A DNA stretch of 64,000 nt from Daphnia pulex (taxonomy: Eukaryota > Arthropoda > Branchiopoda > Diplostraca > Daphniidae), in NCBI RefSeq assembly GCF_021134715.1, contig NC_060027.1, forward strand, positions 3,162,001 through 3,226,000. Reading direction: 5' to 3'. Positions 1-9,051 of this stretch are shown one piece after another. Below the pieces are notes generated by a model. That model saw only the letters and a list, made by a program, of their open reading frames with translations, had not been told where the DNA came from and searched no databases. The position numbers were made by a program, and so were the translations under genes. Numbering within the stretch: position 1 is the stretch's first letter; every line of letters starts with the position of its first letter.

Positions 1-1595
1 CCTAGACGTTGAGCTATCGAACATAATCCTACCAAACAAGGTTTATGCTTCATATAACAATACAATGACTGTAACTTATCGAGTTGTCAATGCATCAGAT
101 AACTTTGATTGTAGTTGGACAACATTTCGGGAGCCCACGACAACAACCGATTATAAATGTGATTACTAGATTCATATTCCATTATTTTGCTCAACTTATA
201 ATATTGTCAAAGAATTCATAGCATATTTTTAATTTTTCAGGGTGTCGTGATGGTAAGACCACAGCAGCCAATGGATCCATTCAAACTATGCGTGAACCAA
301 TAGGAAATGATATAATCCCAGTTAGAGTTTGTCCCTTTGTCATCAATTCATCATCCAACAGTCAAGTACAGATGTCTTGCGCGTCCCAAACTTCTTGGGA
401 ATTTAGGCTATTTACAGTAAGAAATAGTTTGCCATGTATAGATGATCGTAATTTTTCAAATGTTCAACATTTTCTTAGTTTGACATCTTCGAAAACTTTT
501 ATAACTTTCGACCTAAATATTATAAGACGACATCAAATGGAAATGAAATAGAAATACTGCTGAGCCGCGTCGTTACCGATGCAGGCTTTCCAATTGATTG
601 TAAATGGACGACGACAGCAGCCAGCGTAACGGTGAAAGACTTCAACTGTAATTTAAATTCAGATTAAGTCTTGCTTGGACTTATTATGGAATCCACTCTG
701 CCTAATACTTTTTGATTTTAGACTGCGTTCACGTACAATCAACGGCTTCAAACGGTGTCATTACACCATTAACTAATGCGACCGACTCAAACATATGTTT
801 GTTCTCTATTATTGTTCCCCTCTGTCAGCACATTCAGATATCTTGTACGGTCGTCAACCTCACCGAAGGCAGCTACATTTGGGTAGGTCTGTTGTTGTAA
901 TGCATTGCAATTTGCAATTCAAATTCATTTTTGTCAGCTGGGTGGGATCAATGAACTTGAAAGGAGTGGTGTCCCATCACCTGACAAGGTTTACACGTCA
1001 ACAGGCAATCAAGTAGACGTTATATCGACGTATGTAAACCAAGAAGATTGGTTTCAATGTAATTGGACGACTATAACCAACGACGACTGATTTCAAACGT
1101 AATTTCAGACTTAAAGCAAAACAATTTTTTTTTTAACGGTTTGTCTTAATTTATTCGCGTTGCGAATATGTCGTTTGAGCATGTTTAGTGTGCCTAGATG
1201 GAGAGACAACAGAAGACCGCGGGACAATTCAACCATTTAATAGTAGGCGTAATGTAGCGGAAGGACAAAGTAGTTGTCGCTTTACTATAACTGCACCTAT
1301 GAGTAAGCGTATTCAAATGACTTGCCTGACCAACGACGACTCAAGCCCTGATTATTGGGTTAGTGAATCTAAATGTCTATCTATGTCAACTTCACTGGTT
1401 GTTAAGCAATATTTGCAGTAACACAAAAACTTTCTTATCATGTTATAGAACCTCTTTGAATTCGTGCCCTCACTCTCGGTTATCGCTTCACCAATCATCG
1501 CCAACGCGACTTACAATTCTACGGGAAATGAAATGATCTTGCTAGTTCAATTAAAGGATTCATTTTGGTTTAATTGCACTTGGATGTTCATCTAA
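1..1595 (+). CDS. Secreted protein of repeated CUB-like modules, 3' end of gene
   Basis: The 5' end lies outside the window. Exons by splice signals: 1-158, 241-416, 479-647, 722-882, 938-about 1090, 1189-1358, 1449-1595 (stop TAA at 1593). Each module spans two exons. The first exon opens with a cysteine (C-x-D-G-x-T in two of three), then G-x-I-Q/T, C-x-F-x-I and I/V-Q-M/I-x-C. The second carries Y-x-S/T-x-GNE and ends F-x-C-x-W-T-T. Introns between modules are phase 1 and those inside modules phase 0, the classic layout for domain duplication. Spacing of cysteines and the GNE segment suggest a divergent CUB fold, so an extracellular protein is inferred. Several N-x-S/T sites are present. 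Oddity: module three meets an in-frame TGA at 1088-1090 before its apparent donor, so that module is damaged, the gene ends there, or splicing skips it. Confidence 0.6.
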
Positions 1596-2169
1596 CCATG
1601 TTTGTAACGGTTTTTGAACGAATGAGTCCTCCCAATTATTGGTGGAAAGAATAACGAGTAAAAAGAGGGTGGGGAAATCAATCAAGCGCAGATGTATAAT
1701 TATGCCTCATCCTTTTTAGTACTTAGGTATTGCTTATTTACTTTATACTGTGCATTTTCCAATTTAATTTTCTTCAGTTATTTTTTAATGTTCATGGTGC
1801 AGGTATTTGCGATTGTAACCACCTTTACTTCTGCATGAATTCATACACTTCCTTTAAAGAGCAAAAGCTTCAAAAATAAGCATAAGTCTAACAAAACAAC
1901 CAATTAAATAATAAGATACATTTGGTTTTAGTTAAAAATCAATTTTCTATTTATCAACGAATTATGTTCAAAAGTGTTGCTTTATTTACCAGTCATTCGT
2001 CATTCTAAGATCTGAATGTTTCTAGTTCTGATAAAAAGCCATTTTGTTTTTCTCTACTCAATAACCTTAAGGACAGCGGACATCTGGTAGTATAAAAACA
2101 CTTGTTTCATTGTATGGGCTGTCCTTGTGCGTGTTTTTATTTATTTTTCAAAAATGCTTTTTACGTACA
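1596..2169. other. Intergenic, AT-rich
   Basis: No coding exon or RNA gene was recognised. A TATA-like segment (tataaaaac) lies near 2092, but no convincing exon follows it. The stretch ends where similarity to the second duplication copy begins. Confidence 0.4.
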
Positions 2170-2332
2170 CAGGCTTTCGGGATTGCCTCTAGATTCATGG
2201 ACATATGTTAATTTCTATTTTTTACAACAGTTGTATGAATCTATTCCTCAGATAATGAGCTTATTCTATGATCATAATAATCCTAATTGATTGCTTTAAT
2301 ACTTACAGCTGTCGTAAGTTCTTAATTATAAG

Positions 2333-3067
2333 ATGACTGCTGCCCGATCTACAAACCTACAAGTGCTACCCAGTCATGGTGAAAGGCCGGCAACCAATCC
2401 GGAAGACGGCAACAACAAGTCATCATAGAGATCGACTGAAACGAATGCAACAGCGTGTGAAAGAGGAACGGCTAAGATGGAGACCGTGCCGAGCTATATA
2501 TTGCGCACATCTTTCCCCGAAAATTGTTCTAAGATGAGGTATTTAATCGCACAGAAAAGTTTCGTTTTTATATTTGTAACAGTAATTGAATACGATTTGC
2601 TTGTATAGTTGTGCCGACTGCAGTGTCCTGCTCGAGTGACCAGCTATAAATCCTAAGTAGCTGACCAAGCATATTGACTAAAAATCGTTCTGACGGCAAA
2701 GTTCGCCCTGGAAGAGTTACGGAATCATCTCCAACACGTCGGCAGATTAAAGAAAAGGCTCTTCTTATGACCCAACGACACCTTCATCCTTTGCCCTCAC
2801 TGCTCCCACTCTATCTCCTTGAGAGACAAGTCAAGGTAAACTCAAGAAACTTTCAATTAATCCACCGGCAAAATAATATGATGGTGATGTTAATAATTTG
2901 TAATTCAGGAACTTGTTCGCTTAGATTCTCCCCATTAATTGCCCCAACCCTTGTTGATCAAGGAATGGGTTCTGAGTGAAGTTCGTCGTAGGATTGCTTT
3001 CCTCCCATAGAAACTGTTGAGCTCCTGAGAGGATCTCTTGAAGAGAAGCCCCAGCATCAAGACAAAG
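2333..3067 (+). pseudogene. Broken multi-exon gene of unknown function (copy A)
   Basis: An ATG at 2333 opens MTAARSTN, as in copy B (54958), but an indel moves copy A out of frame and it stops at a TAG after about 30 codons where copy B continues to 68. Further on, an exon-like block runs to 2836 (ending LLERQVK before gtaaac), followed by an acceptor near 2908 and a block that stops after DSPH here but reads on in copy B. The region is basic and rich in R, K and Q. No family was recognised. I take it as the relic of a real gene that was already damaged before duplication, because copy B also stops before the next donor near 3067. Confidence 0.45.
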
Positions 3068-3122
3068 TAGGATTAGCGTTTCATATTTGATCATTTTCTA
3101 TTTCTCTAAATGTTGGGATTGT

Positions 3123-3146
3123 AAAAAAAAAAAAAAAAAAAAAAAT
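3123..3146 (+). repeat. Poly-A tract
   Basis: A run of about 24 A. The matching place in copy B (near 55802) has only about 9 A, so the tract has changed length since duplication. No target-site duplication or retroposon body was seen beside it. Confidence 0.7.
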
Positions 3147-3414
3147 AGGGAAGTGAGAGGTGCCGTCACTTTGGTATTCGGTCATTTGGTTTGCGTCAGC
3201 TGCGTGGTAAAATGCGTCCCTGCAAGACTGACACCAACAGTAAGTACACTTGCACATCCTATGAAGTCTTCAAGTGGTTTCTCTAGTGTTTTCACACATT
3301 TAGGTAAATGATTGTTGGGTAAATGGTGATTGACGAATCCAACGAACTTATGGCATTGCTTCTGACCAGTTACATGTCGAACGATTAAGTTACAAGTCGA
3401 GGGTCTTAACTCTC

Positions 3415-3660
3415 GAAGTTCACGGAGATCATTACGTAAAACGTGTGATGCAGTGGTGTAGAGGTTGGGTGAGAACGGGATGTGTTAAATAACCATTTGG
3501 TATTCATTTTGAAATTGGTTTTTGTAGACCCATCCCCAAGAAAGTCTACCTGCAGGAGGAAAGGCCAGTTTGCATTTCCTTCACTATCGAAGGTCACGTA
3601 GATCATTACGAAAAACGTGTCATAAATTGTGTAGAGGTTGGGTGAGAAAGGGACGTGTTT
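3415..3660 (+). repeat. 174-bp tandem repeat, two units (copy A)
   Basis: Units begin gaagttcacggagatcatt (3415) and gaaggtcacgtagatcatt (3589) and share ggttgggtgaga; the first also holds agtctacctgcaggaggaaa. Copy B has three units at 56074, 56248 and 56410. The period of 174 is a multiple of three, which keeps the minus strand open (3406-3777), with WPFLLQVDF in every full unit. The array sits just upstream of the TATA box of the first YTT gene. Confidence 0.75.
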
Positions 3661-3722
3661 CATAATTATCAAGCAGGTACAACAGCCGCAAGGCTTAAGA
3701 GGTGGAGGGAGGAAAAATATTG

Positions 3723-3758
3723 TATAAAAGGAGAGAGAAAAGGCTACAGAAATCAGTC
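3723..3758 (+). promoter_or_regulatory. TATA box and TCAGT initiator of YTT gene 1 (copy A)
   Basis: TATAAAA at 3723-3729 is followed about 30 bp later by the arthropod initiator TCAGTC at 3753. The same pair precedes the matching gene in copy B (56544 and 56574), and the initiator block aatcagtcgagtg recurs before the other YTT genes. The leader then runs about 90 nt to the ATG. Confidence 0.75.
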
Positions 3759-3845
3759 GAGTGTGCATCTCTGACACGTCAACATCTGTTGCAGCGCACT
3801 ACTTGTTACCAATTGCCTTCTTCATCGTGTTACCAGTTCCCAATC

Positions 3846-4074
3846 ATGGGTAAATATTGTGTTTTTTTTTTTACTTAGTGTTGTATTAATGCTACTTTTT
3901 ACTTTTGTAAATGTCATTAATTACAGAATATTTTTGTTTTAATTTATTGATTGTCTATTTAACTAAGGCGTCATGCTGCTGTTGGGTGTTGTACCATTGA
4001 TGGCTGGTTACTGTTCCCCTGGCGAGATATCGGGTCCCTTTTATAAAGCATTAACGAAGAAATCAGTCGAGTGA
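3846..4074 (+). pseudogene. YTT-family secreted protein, gene 1 copy A (truncated)
   Basis: The first coding exon is only ATGG (3846-3849) before gtaaat; the second starts at 3968 after ctaag. Spliced, it reads MGVMLLLGVVPLMAGYC, a clear signal peptide, and then runs straight into the TATA and initiator region of the next gene, stopping at TGA 4072-4074. The YTT-rich mature part found in genes 2 and 3 is missing, so an internal deletion seems to have joined this signal exon to the promoter downstream. A short secreted peptide of about 37 residues could still be made. The same structure is present in copy B. Confidence 0.6.
4042..4068 (+). promoter_or_regulatory. TATA box and initiator of YTT gene 2 (copy A)
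   Basis: TATAAA at 4042-4047 and TCAGTC at 4063-4068, only about 21 bp apart against about 30 in gene 1, suggesting a small deletion between them. The initiator flank matches the other YTT genes. Confidence 0.55.
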
Positions 4075-4126
4075 TCATCACACGGCAACAACTGCTTTTT
4101 TTGTCGTATTTAAACAATTCGCAATC

Positions 4127-4417
4127 ATAGGTAAATATTAATTTATATTTCGAGTCAATTATGTCTCGTTTTTAGTTGTTATTAAATTCTTAGTTAACTA
4201 AGATGTCGTGCTGCTGTTGTGTGTTGTATCTTTCTTGGCTGGGACGACCGCTGGTGTACCGACGTCTCCTGGGTATGACGGATACCAAGCCGCAACGCCG
4301 TTGTCTTACTACAAATCAACATCAACGCACCGACGCCCCAAGTACTACACTGAGATGGCCGAATGTTCACCAACTGCGTTCTTCGTCGTATTACTAGTTT
4401 TCTATCATGGGTAAACA
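4127..4417 (+). pseudogene. YTT-family gene 2 copy A (start codon lost, fused to gene 3 leader)
   Basis: At the place where gene 1 has ATGG before gtaaat, this gene has ATAG (4127-4130), so the split start codon is lost; copy B shows the same change. The second exon starts at 4203 and encodes VVLLLCVVSFLAGTTAGVP, then GYDGYQAATPLSYY. It continues through the 5' leader of gene 3 and stops just past gene 3's own ATG (HG-stop at 4417). Compared with copy B, roughly 190 bp holding the end of gene 2 and the promoter of gene 3 are gone. No in-frame ATG is left before the signal peptide, so it is probably not translated. Confidence 0.6.
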
Positions 4418-5036
4418 AAACATGAAGTTATGGATTAACTCTACTTTTTTCTATTTGTCAACATGCAAGTTATTATTGTATATTATGTTTAAATCGATTA
4501 ATTGTTTAGTAAACTATTCCGTCGTGCTGCTGTTGGCTGTCGTATCGTTGATGGCTGGCGTATCGTTGATGGCTGGGTCGACCACTGGTGTACCGATGTG
4601 TTGTGGGTATGGTGGATACCAAACAGCAACGCCGCTGTCTTACTACACAACAACAACATACAAAACAACCGCATACTACACCACTATTCACCAGAGTATA
4701 ACCCACAACTTATGATGCCTCGAACTACTACACCAAAGCCCCAAAATATAACTCTGCCCAGAGTTACACCACGGAGGCAGCGGAGTACTACACCACGGAG
4801 GCAGCGGAGTACTACACCACGGAGGCAGCGGAGTACTACACCACGGAGGCAGCGGAGTACTACACCACGGAGGCAGCGGAGTACTACACCACGGAGGCAG
4901 CGGAGTACTACACCACGGAGGATGCTGCCCCAGCCTTTTCTACCGAGGCTCCCAAGTACTACACCACCAAGGCACCCGAGTACTACACCATAAACTACGC
5001 TTCCGCAATTTGTTCCTTGGAGGTTTCTAAATGCTA
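4407..5036 (+). pseudogene. YTT-family secreted protein, gene 3 copy A (frameshifted)
   Basis: ATGG (4407-4410) splices to 4510 (gtttag acceptor) to give MVNYSVVLLLAVVSLMAG, with the VSLMAG segment duplicated in tandem (18 bp), then GVPMCCGYGGYQTATPLSYYTT. This frame ends at TGA 4713-4715. The downstream repeat reads as EYYTTEAA units only in another frame, continuing as KYYTTKAPEYYT to a TAG at 5034-5036. Small deletions around 4685-4705, shared with copy B, separate the two frames. The intact ancestor was probably a signal peptide followed by a Tyr/Thr-rich repeat protein; a gut-lining, cuticle or mucus role is conjecture. The current product would be about 69 residues. Confidence 0.6.
4766..4909 (+). 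repeat. 24-bp coding minisatellite, six units (copy A)
   Basis: Six near-perfect units of 24 bp encode EYYTTEAA in the family frame; a partial unit follows at 4910. Copy B has twelve units of a variant encoding EYYTTKGA. A unit of eight codons preserves frame whatever the copy number. Confidence 0.9.
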
Positions 5037-5595
5037 GAGCCGAAATTTCTATTTGATTTTTTTTATATTGGTCGGTCGTCTTCATGGTCATTGGTCACTG
5101 GGAATTAATTGTTGATCTTAGATCAGAAAATAAAAATTCTAATGCTGGTAATTCTTTTGTAAGACTTTTGGTAGTAACATCAAGCCTGTCATAATTTCGA
5201 CAGGTGTCTATTGGTGTTGGACTTCTTCAAGGCCAGTATCCTGCGCTGTAATATGTCTGTTTAATATTTTGGAGGTGACTACTGCCTTAGTCAGTCTGCA
5301 TATGAACGTATTCTTATGTTTAGACGATGTTAGAAGGGTAGGTTACGAAAGAAACTGTTGATTTTGGTTAGTCATATAAGTAAAAGGCAAGTGGATGTAC
5401 TTTGTATTAATGAAAGACTTGAAAGTTGAGAGAAATATATTTTAACAATTCCTAAACAAAACTTGGTATTAATAACTAGGTAAATTAAGAGACAATGAAC
5501 AAAAAACGTATAAAAAGAATTGTGTTATATTGTCCCACCTCCACCCACAATTCCACCACATTTTACAGTCACATACACACAAACATACACTTAAG
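5037..5595. other. Downstream flank of YTT gene 3
   Basis: AT-rich sequence matching copy B (58143-58717). No exon was recognised. An AATAAA at about 5128 could serve as the polyadenylation signal of gene 3. Confidence 0.4.
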
Positions 5596-5865
5596 TTAAC
5601 CCGTTGGCTGCCACGCCATACAACCCGTGGGTTGTACTCTCTACTACTCTACGCGCCACGTCAGAAGGATCCATGACCAAGGTGGGACTTGCCATTGCTG
5701 ACAAGTCCGGGCTGACAAGAGGGGTGCATGGTGCATTGCCTGAAACAGGCGCCTCGCGGCAAGTTTTGGGCTTGGCGACTTTCCGACCCCGCGGCTTGTA
5801 AACCACGAGACCGAACAGCGCGGCCCGTGCAGGGGAGAACAAAGGCGTGGCAGTCAACGGGTTAA
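5596..5865 (+). mobile_element. piggyBac-like MITE (copy A)
   Basis: A TTAA at 5596-5599 is followed by CCCGTTGGCTGCCACGCC; the right end carries the inverted form GGCGTGGCAGTCAACGGG followed by TTAA at 5862-5865. The element is about 262 bp with one mismatch in the inner part of the inverted repeat, and it is more GC-rich than its surroundings. TTAA target sites with ends starting CCC are typical of the piggyBac superfamily. No transposase is encoded, so movement would depend on one supplied in trans. The same element occupies the same place in copy B. Confidence 0.85.
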
Positions 5866-5872
5866 CTAACAC

Positions 5873-6049
5873 TTAACACAAACGACATAATACCAACAAT
5901 ACGATGATCCACGTTGATGACGAGTCTCGGTGTCTGTCGCGATTCGACCGAGTTTCGTTCGCACCAGGAGCAGGGGCAACATCCGACGGAGACCGGTGAC
6001 GACTGTTAAAGATGAGAAATCCATCTTCTCGACGTCTCCTCTGCATTAC
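5873..6049 (-). CDS. Candidate last coding exon, unknown protein (copy A)
   Basis: On the minus strand a good acceptor (tttttattcag) at 6050 opens VMQRRRREDGF, then a Ser/Arg/Asp-rich stretch, and ends in the hydrophobic tail WIIVLLVLCRLC before a stop at 5873. Copy B (58989-59165) keeps the whole frame with a few replacements (V/I, A/E, C/L). Conservation of the frame and acceptor in both copies suggests a real exon; the tail would suit a tail-anchored membrane protein. Upstream exons were not found with confidence, and the stop lies only a few bases from the MITE, which may have supplied or moved the 3' end. Confidence 0.4.
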   Translation of the reverse strand, partial: VMQRRRREDGFLIFNSRHRSPSDVAPAPGANETRSNRDRHRDSSSTWIIVLLVLCRLC

Positions 6050-6214
6050 CTGAATAAAAACAAAACAATTCTTATTAAGTGACATGCCAATAAAAGTTAC
6101 ATAATAGTCACATAATACATATAAGTTCATTGATATGGTTTTTTTGCTCAAAACTTCAAAGGCGCGCTTTAAATTGCTTAAAATCTACCTAACAATGTTG
6201 AGAACTGTACACAT

Positions 6215-6602
6215 AACAAAGCTCACTTGCTAGTCTAAAAAAAAATTCCGGAAGTAGACCGGAAGTAACAACAGCGCCTCAACCATTGAGCTGTCATCAA
6301 ATTAAACCACATTTTCGTGATCCCCATGAAATTTGGGGTCGATTAGATGTGATTTAAACGAAATCCAAAATTTGGCCAAAATCGAGAATTTTCCTGAACT
6401 ATAGTTCAGGAAAATTTTCGAAACCGGAAGTACGAAAACGTAAAAAATATAACATGAACTTTACTACAAATTTTACGAGGATCACGAATATGTGGTTCTT
6501 TTGCTCCTCAAATGAATATTTACTGAACTACAGACTGAAATGAGCAAACCGGAAGTAGAAAAAAAAAGCAAAATATCGAAAATTTAACAAGTGAGCTTTG
6601 TT
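6215..6602. mobile_element. MITE with palindromic core (copy A)
   Basis: Terminal inverted repeats AACAAAGCTCACTTG (6215-6229) and CAAGTGAGCTTTGTT (6588-6602) bound 388 bp of AT-rich sequence. The centre holds a perfect 30-bp palindrome at 6387-6416 whose arms contain TTCCTGAACTA. CCGGAAGT occurs four times inside. There is no coding capacity. Copy B carries the same element at 59331-59717. The superfamily is uncertain because no clear target-site duplication was seen. Confidence 0.75.
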
Positions 6603-9051
6603 GCTGGCATAGTAATCGTCAGTTATCACTAAATATTTCAACAAAATAACTGCCAATAAATATAAAAAGAGATGTTCAAAGTAACTGAAACTGACTGTTT
6701 TGACAGCTGCAAATTATCAAAAAGCCATCTAGCGTTAGAAAAAAGAAACGTCCAAGTAAAACTTCGTTGGCGCCTGATTTTGGAAACTATTACACAGACA
6801 GAGACTAACGCAACTAGACTATTGGTAGATAACCTACGAAAATAAGTCAATTGTTGGGTACCTGGGCATAATCCCGTGGTGAGTGACTGCACAGCGGACG
6901 GAAGCGATCATGAAGTGGTCCAGAAACTCGCCAAGTCGCCAGTGAAGTAAAAAAAATTTGTATTTAGAAGCAGTGAAGCTAGATGATAAGCTAGCTGAGG
7001 ATGCAGGGGGATGTCGCGAAGATAAGGATGGACGTTGGTGGAAGTCCTGCTACGGCAGCGTTCGGTCGTGTGTGTAAACAGCTCCCAAGATCTTGCTTGT
7101 TTTCGTGAGAAATCCTGACTTTTCGTGCCCCAAAGTGCGCCCACTCGTGCCTCTTCCGTCATGGACAAAGATCAGCATTTGCACAAGAATCTTCGTGCCA
7201 GGACAGCACGATTCCATAAAGAAACTGCGTGCTCTGTAAAAACGAATGTTTTACATTAATATTAGAAATAACAATGATAAAGCATATCAATCTTTACCTT
7301 TTCTAAGAAGCACACTGAAATGCTCATGATAAAAAAACCGTAAAAATGGAATCCACAGCAGGTCTCGCATCACACTCTTCATGTCTCTGAAACTCTAAGT
7401 GGAAATGGGACAAGGAAATTCTCTACGTTATTTACAAATTTACACAAATTTACCTTTAAGAAATAAAACTCTACCTATCTCTTAGCTGGGTTGCCTTCTA
7501 AACCGAAGTAAAAACAGCCATAACAAAAAACATGCTGTTGCAGGGTACACCTCCAAAATTGCGAGATTCAGAAAAGATCCTATGGTTCATGAGCAAGAAT
7601 ACCTATGTTTTATGAAAATCAATTGTAATGGTCTGGTAGCAGTAATGGGGAAATACCTTATCTCAATACATTTGTATTCCTCTATGTGTGGGCTTCAAAC
7701 ATGAGTTTTAGGCTTTTGACAGCATGATGATCTAATGGATGAGCGCTAAGTCAACTTGTTGGAATGACTGACAGTATGCATCTAAAATTTGAAGAAATAA
7801 GTTGGTACAGTATAAAAATAAGGAAACTAGGTAAAGATAAACCTACATATGATGTGAAAATCACAGGAATATAAGTATAAATTAGCTACAATTGGTTTCG
7901 CCCATTTCGCCTCGTTTCACGATGAAAGAACAACAAAGGCGACACTGGCGACATCTGGTAATGAGTTTTGAATCCTAATTGTTTGCACAGTCACAGCTCA
8001 AATTATCCATCTTCGGACGACAGCCAAAATAAGGGCCGGCTATTCCCCGGCGTGCAGTGCTCACGCGTGTTTCTTTTCCAGTGACCGAATCGTCTTAGCA
8101 ACGAACAAGATTACGTATATACATAATACATATACTCGTTTCCTACAAAAGAGCCACTAAGATCTTGATTCTTTTATTGCTAGAAAACAAATCAATAAAA
8201 CCGTCTTGAACCACAGTCTACACTTTTATAGAAATAAAGGGTATTTTATTTATTTCTAAAGATTGTTGACATGCAAAAGGGATGAACAGTCCCATCCGAG
8301 TGGTTCATGCATAATGCGAAAACCAATTTGTTCCAAAAAATGATGCGTAGTCAAAATGTTTCTGATATGATACACGTTTATTCTTTATGATGACTATACA
8401 TGATTATATTAACACAGAATCCGACGAACGATTTGAATAAATGATGGCGTATCAACGAACGTGACGTTTGTCGTTCATCCCTTAATCACAGAGAGAAACA
8501 ATCAGGTCACTATCGCGTAGAACACGAAACATTGGTGTCCGCCGTAATGAATATACTGGGATTATATATGTGAATCTACTTTCGTGTGGCTTAAAGTTTG
8601 TCCATCATGAAATATTACTTAAATCTTTTAAAATATGGGATAAATCACAATGGCCTGCAACATGCTCAAACCTTAACTCGTCGAACATTGACGTGTAGAT
8701 ATAATATTTGACACAGCAATAAAATTCTTAAGCAAGTGGAGGGTTTTTCCAAATACTGTTCTACTCTAGATTGAGGTCCGTTACCAACCAAAAAAGAAAA
8801 CTCAAAAATAATAGACTGTTGAAAAATAAAGTGAACCGGTAAAAGTAAAAACTGAAATCAAATCAAATAATGAACTGAGCTGTCATAAAAGTTATCGTTG
8901 AATTGTTCAAAGAACGAAAATAATAAACGGACGTTGAAACGTTGAACTGCAGTTTGATCAAACTTTGTTCGATCAAATAGAATTCAATACCAAAACTTAA
9001 TTGTTTCTAAGGAAAACTGGATAGATGAATGAGGAAAGAAATTTAATTTAA
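6603..9051. other. End of copy A and intergenic region to timeless
   Basis: Up to about 7905 this matches copy B and holds short exon-like fragments on the minus strand (for example GDLASFWTTS near 6910-6940 in both copies) that could not be joined into a gene. From 7906 to 9051 the sequence is single-copy, AT-rich and without recognised genes; it probably includes the 3' UTR of timeless. Confidence 0.4.

Larger units (their letters stand above)
2170..7905 (+). repeat. Segmental duplication copy A (about 5.7 kb)
   Basis: From the segment gcctctagattcatggaca near 2186 to the shared text around 7860-7905, this region runs parallel to 54793-61165 in the same orientation and feature order: a broken basic ORF, a 174-bp tandem repeat, three YTT-rich genes, a 24-bp minisatellite, a TTAA-flanked MITE, an antisense exon and a palindromic MITE. 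By eye most of the sequence matches, with scattered substitutions and indels. The copies differ in repeat number, in a deletion that fuses YTT genes 2 and 3 in copy A, and in sequence lost around 7200-7400 relative to copy B. End points are approximate. Confidence 0.9.

Noticed and set aside
3406-3777. 123-codon minus-strand frame in the 174-bp repeat
   Set aside because: Open because the period is a multiple of three; the repeat differs in copy number between duplication copies and has no splice or start signals.
4502-4993. Plus-strand open frame with TTPRRQRS repeats (and TTPRRERS at 57631-58179)
   Set aside because: It is a shifted reading of the 24-bp minisatellite. The EYYTT frame fits the family (YYTTKAPKYYTT in neighbouring genes), and this frame lacks a signal peptide.
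4684-5091. Minus-strand frame of VVLRCLRG repeats (and 57714-58157)
   Set aside because: Any 24-bp repeat without a stop is open in all frames; no start context or splice signal supports translation.
2170-7905. Whole duplication copy as one large transposon
   Set aside because: No terminal repeats, target-site duplication, transposase or reverse transcriptase was found at its ends; it contains ordinary gene fragments.
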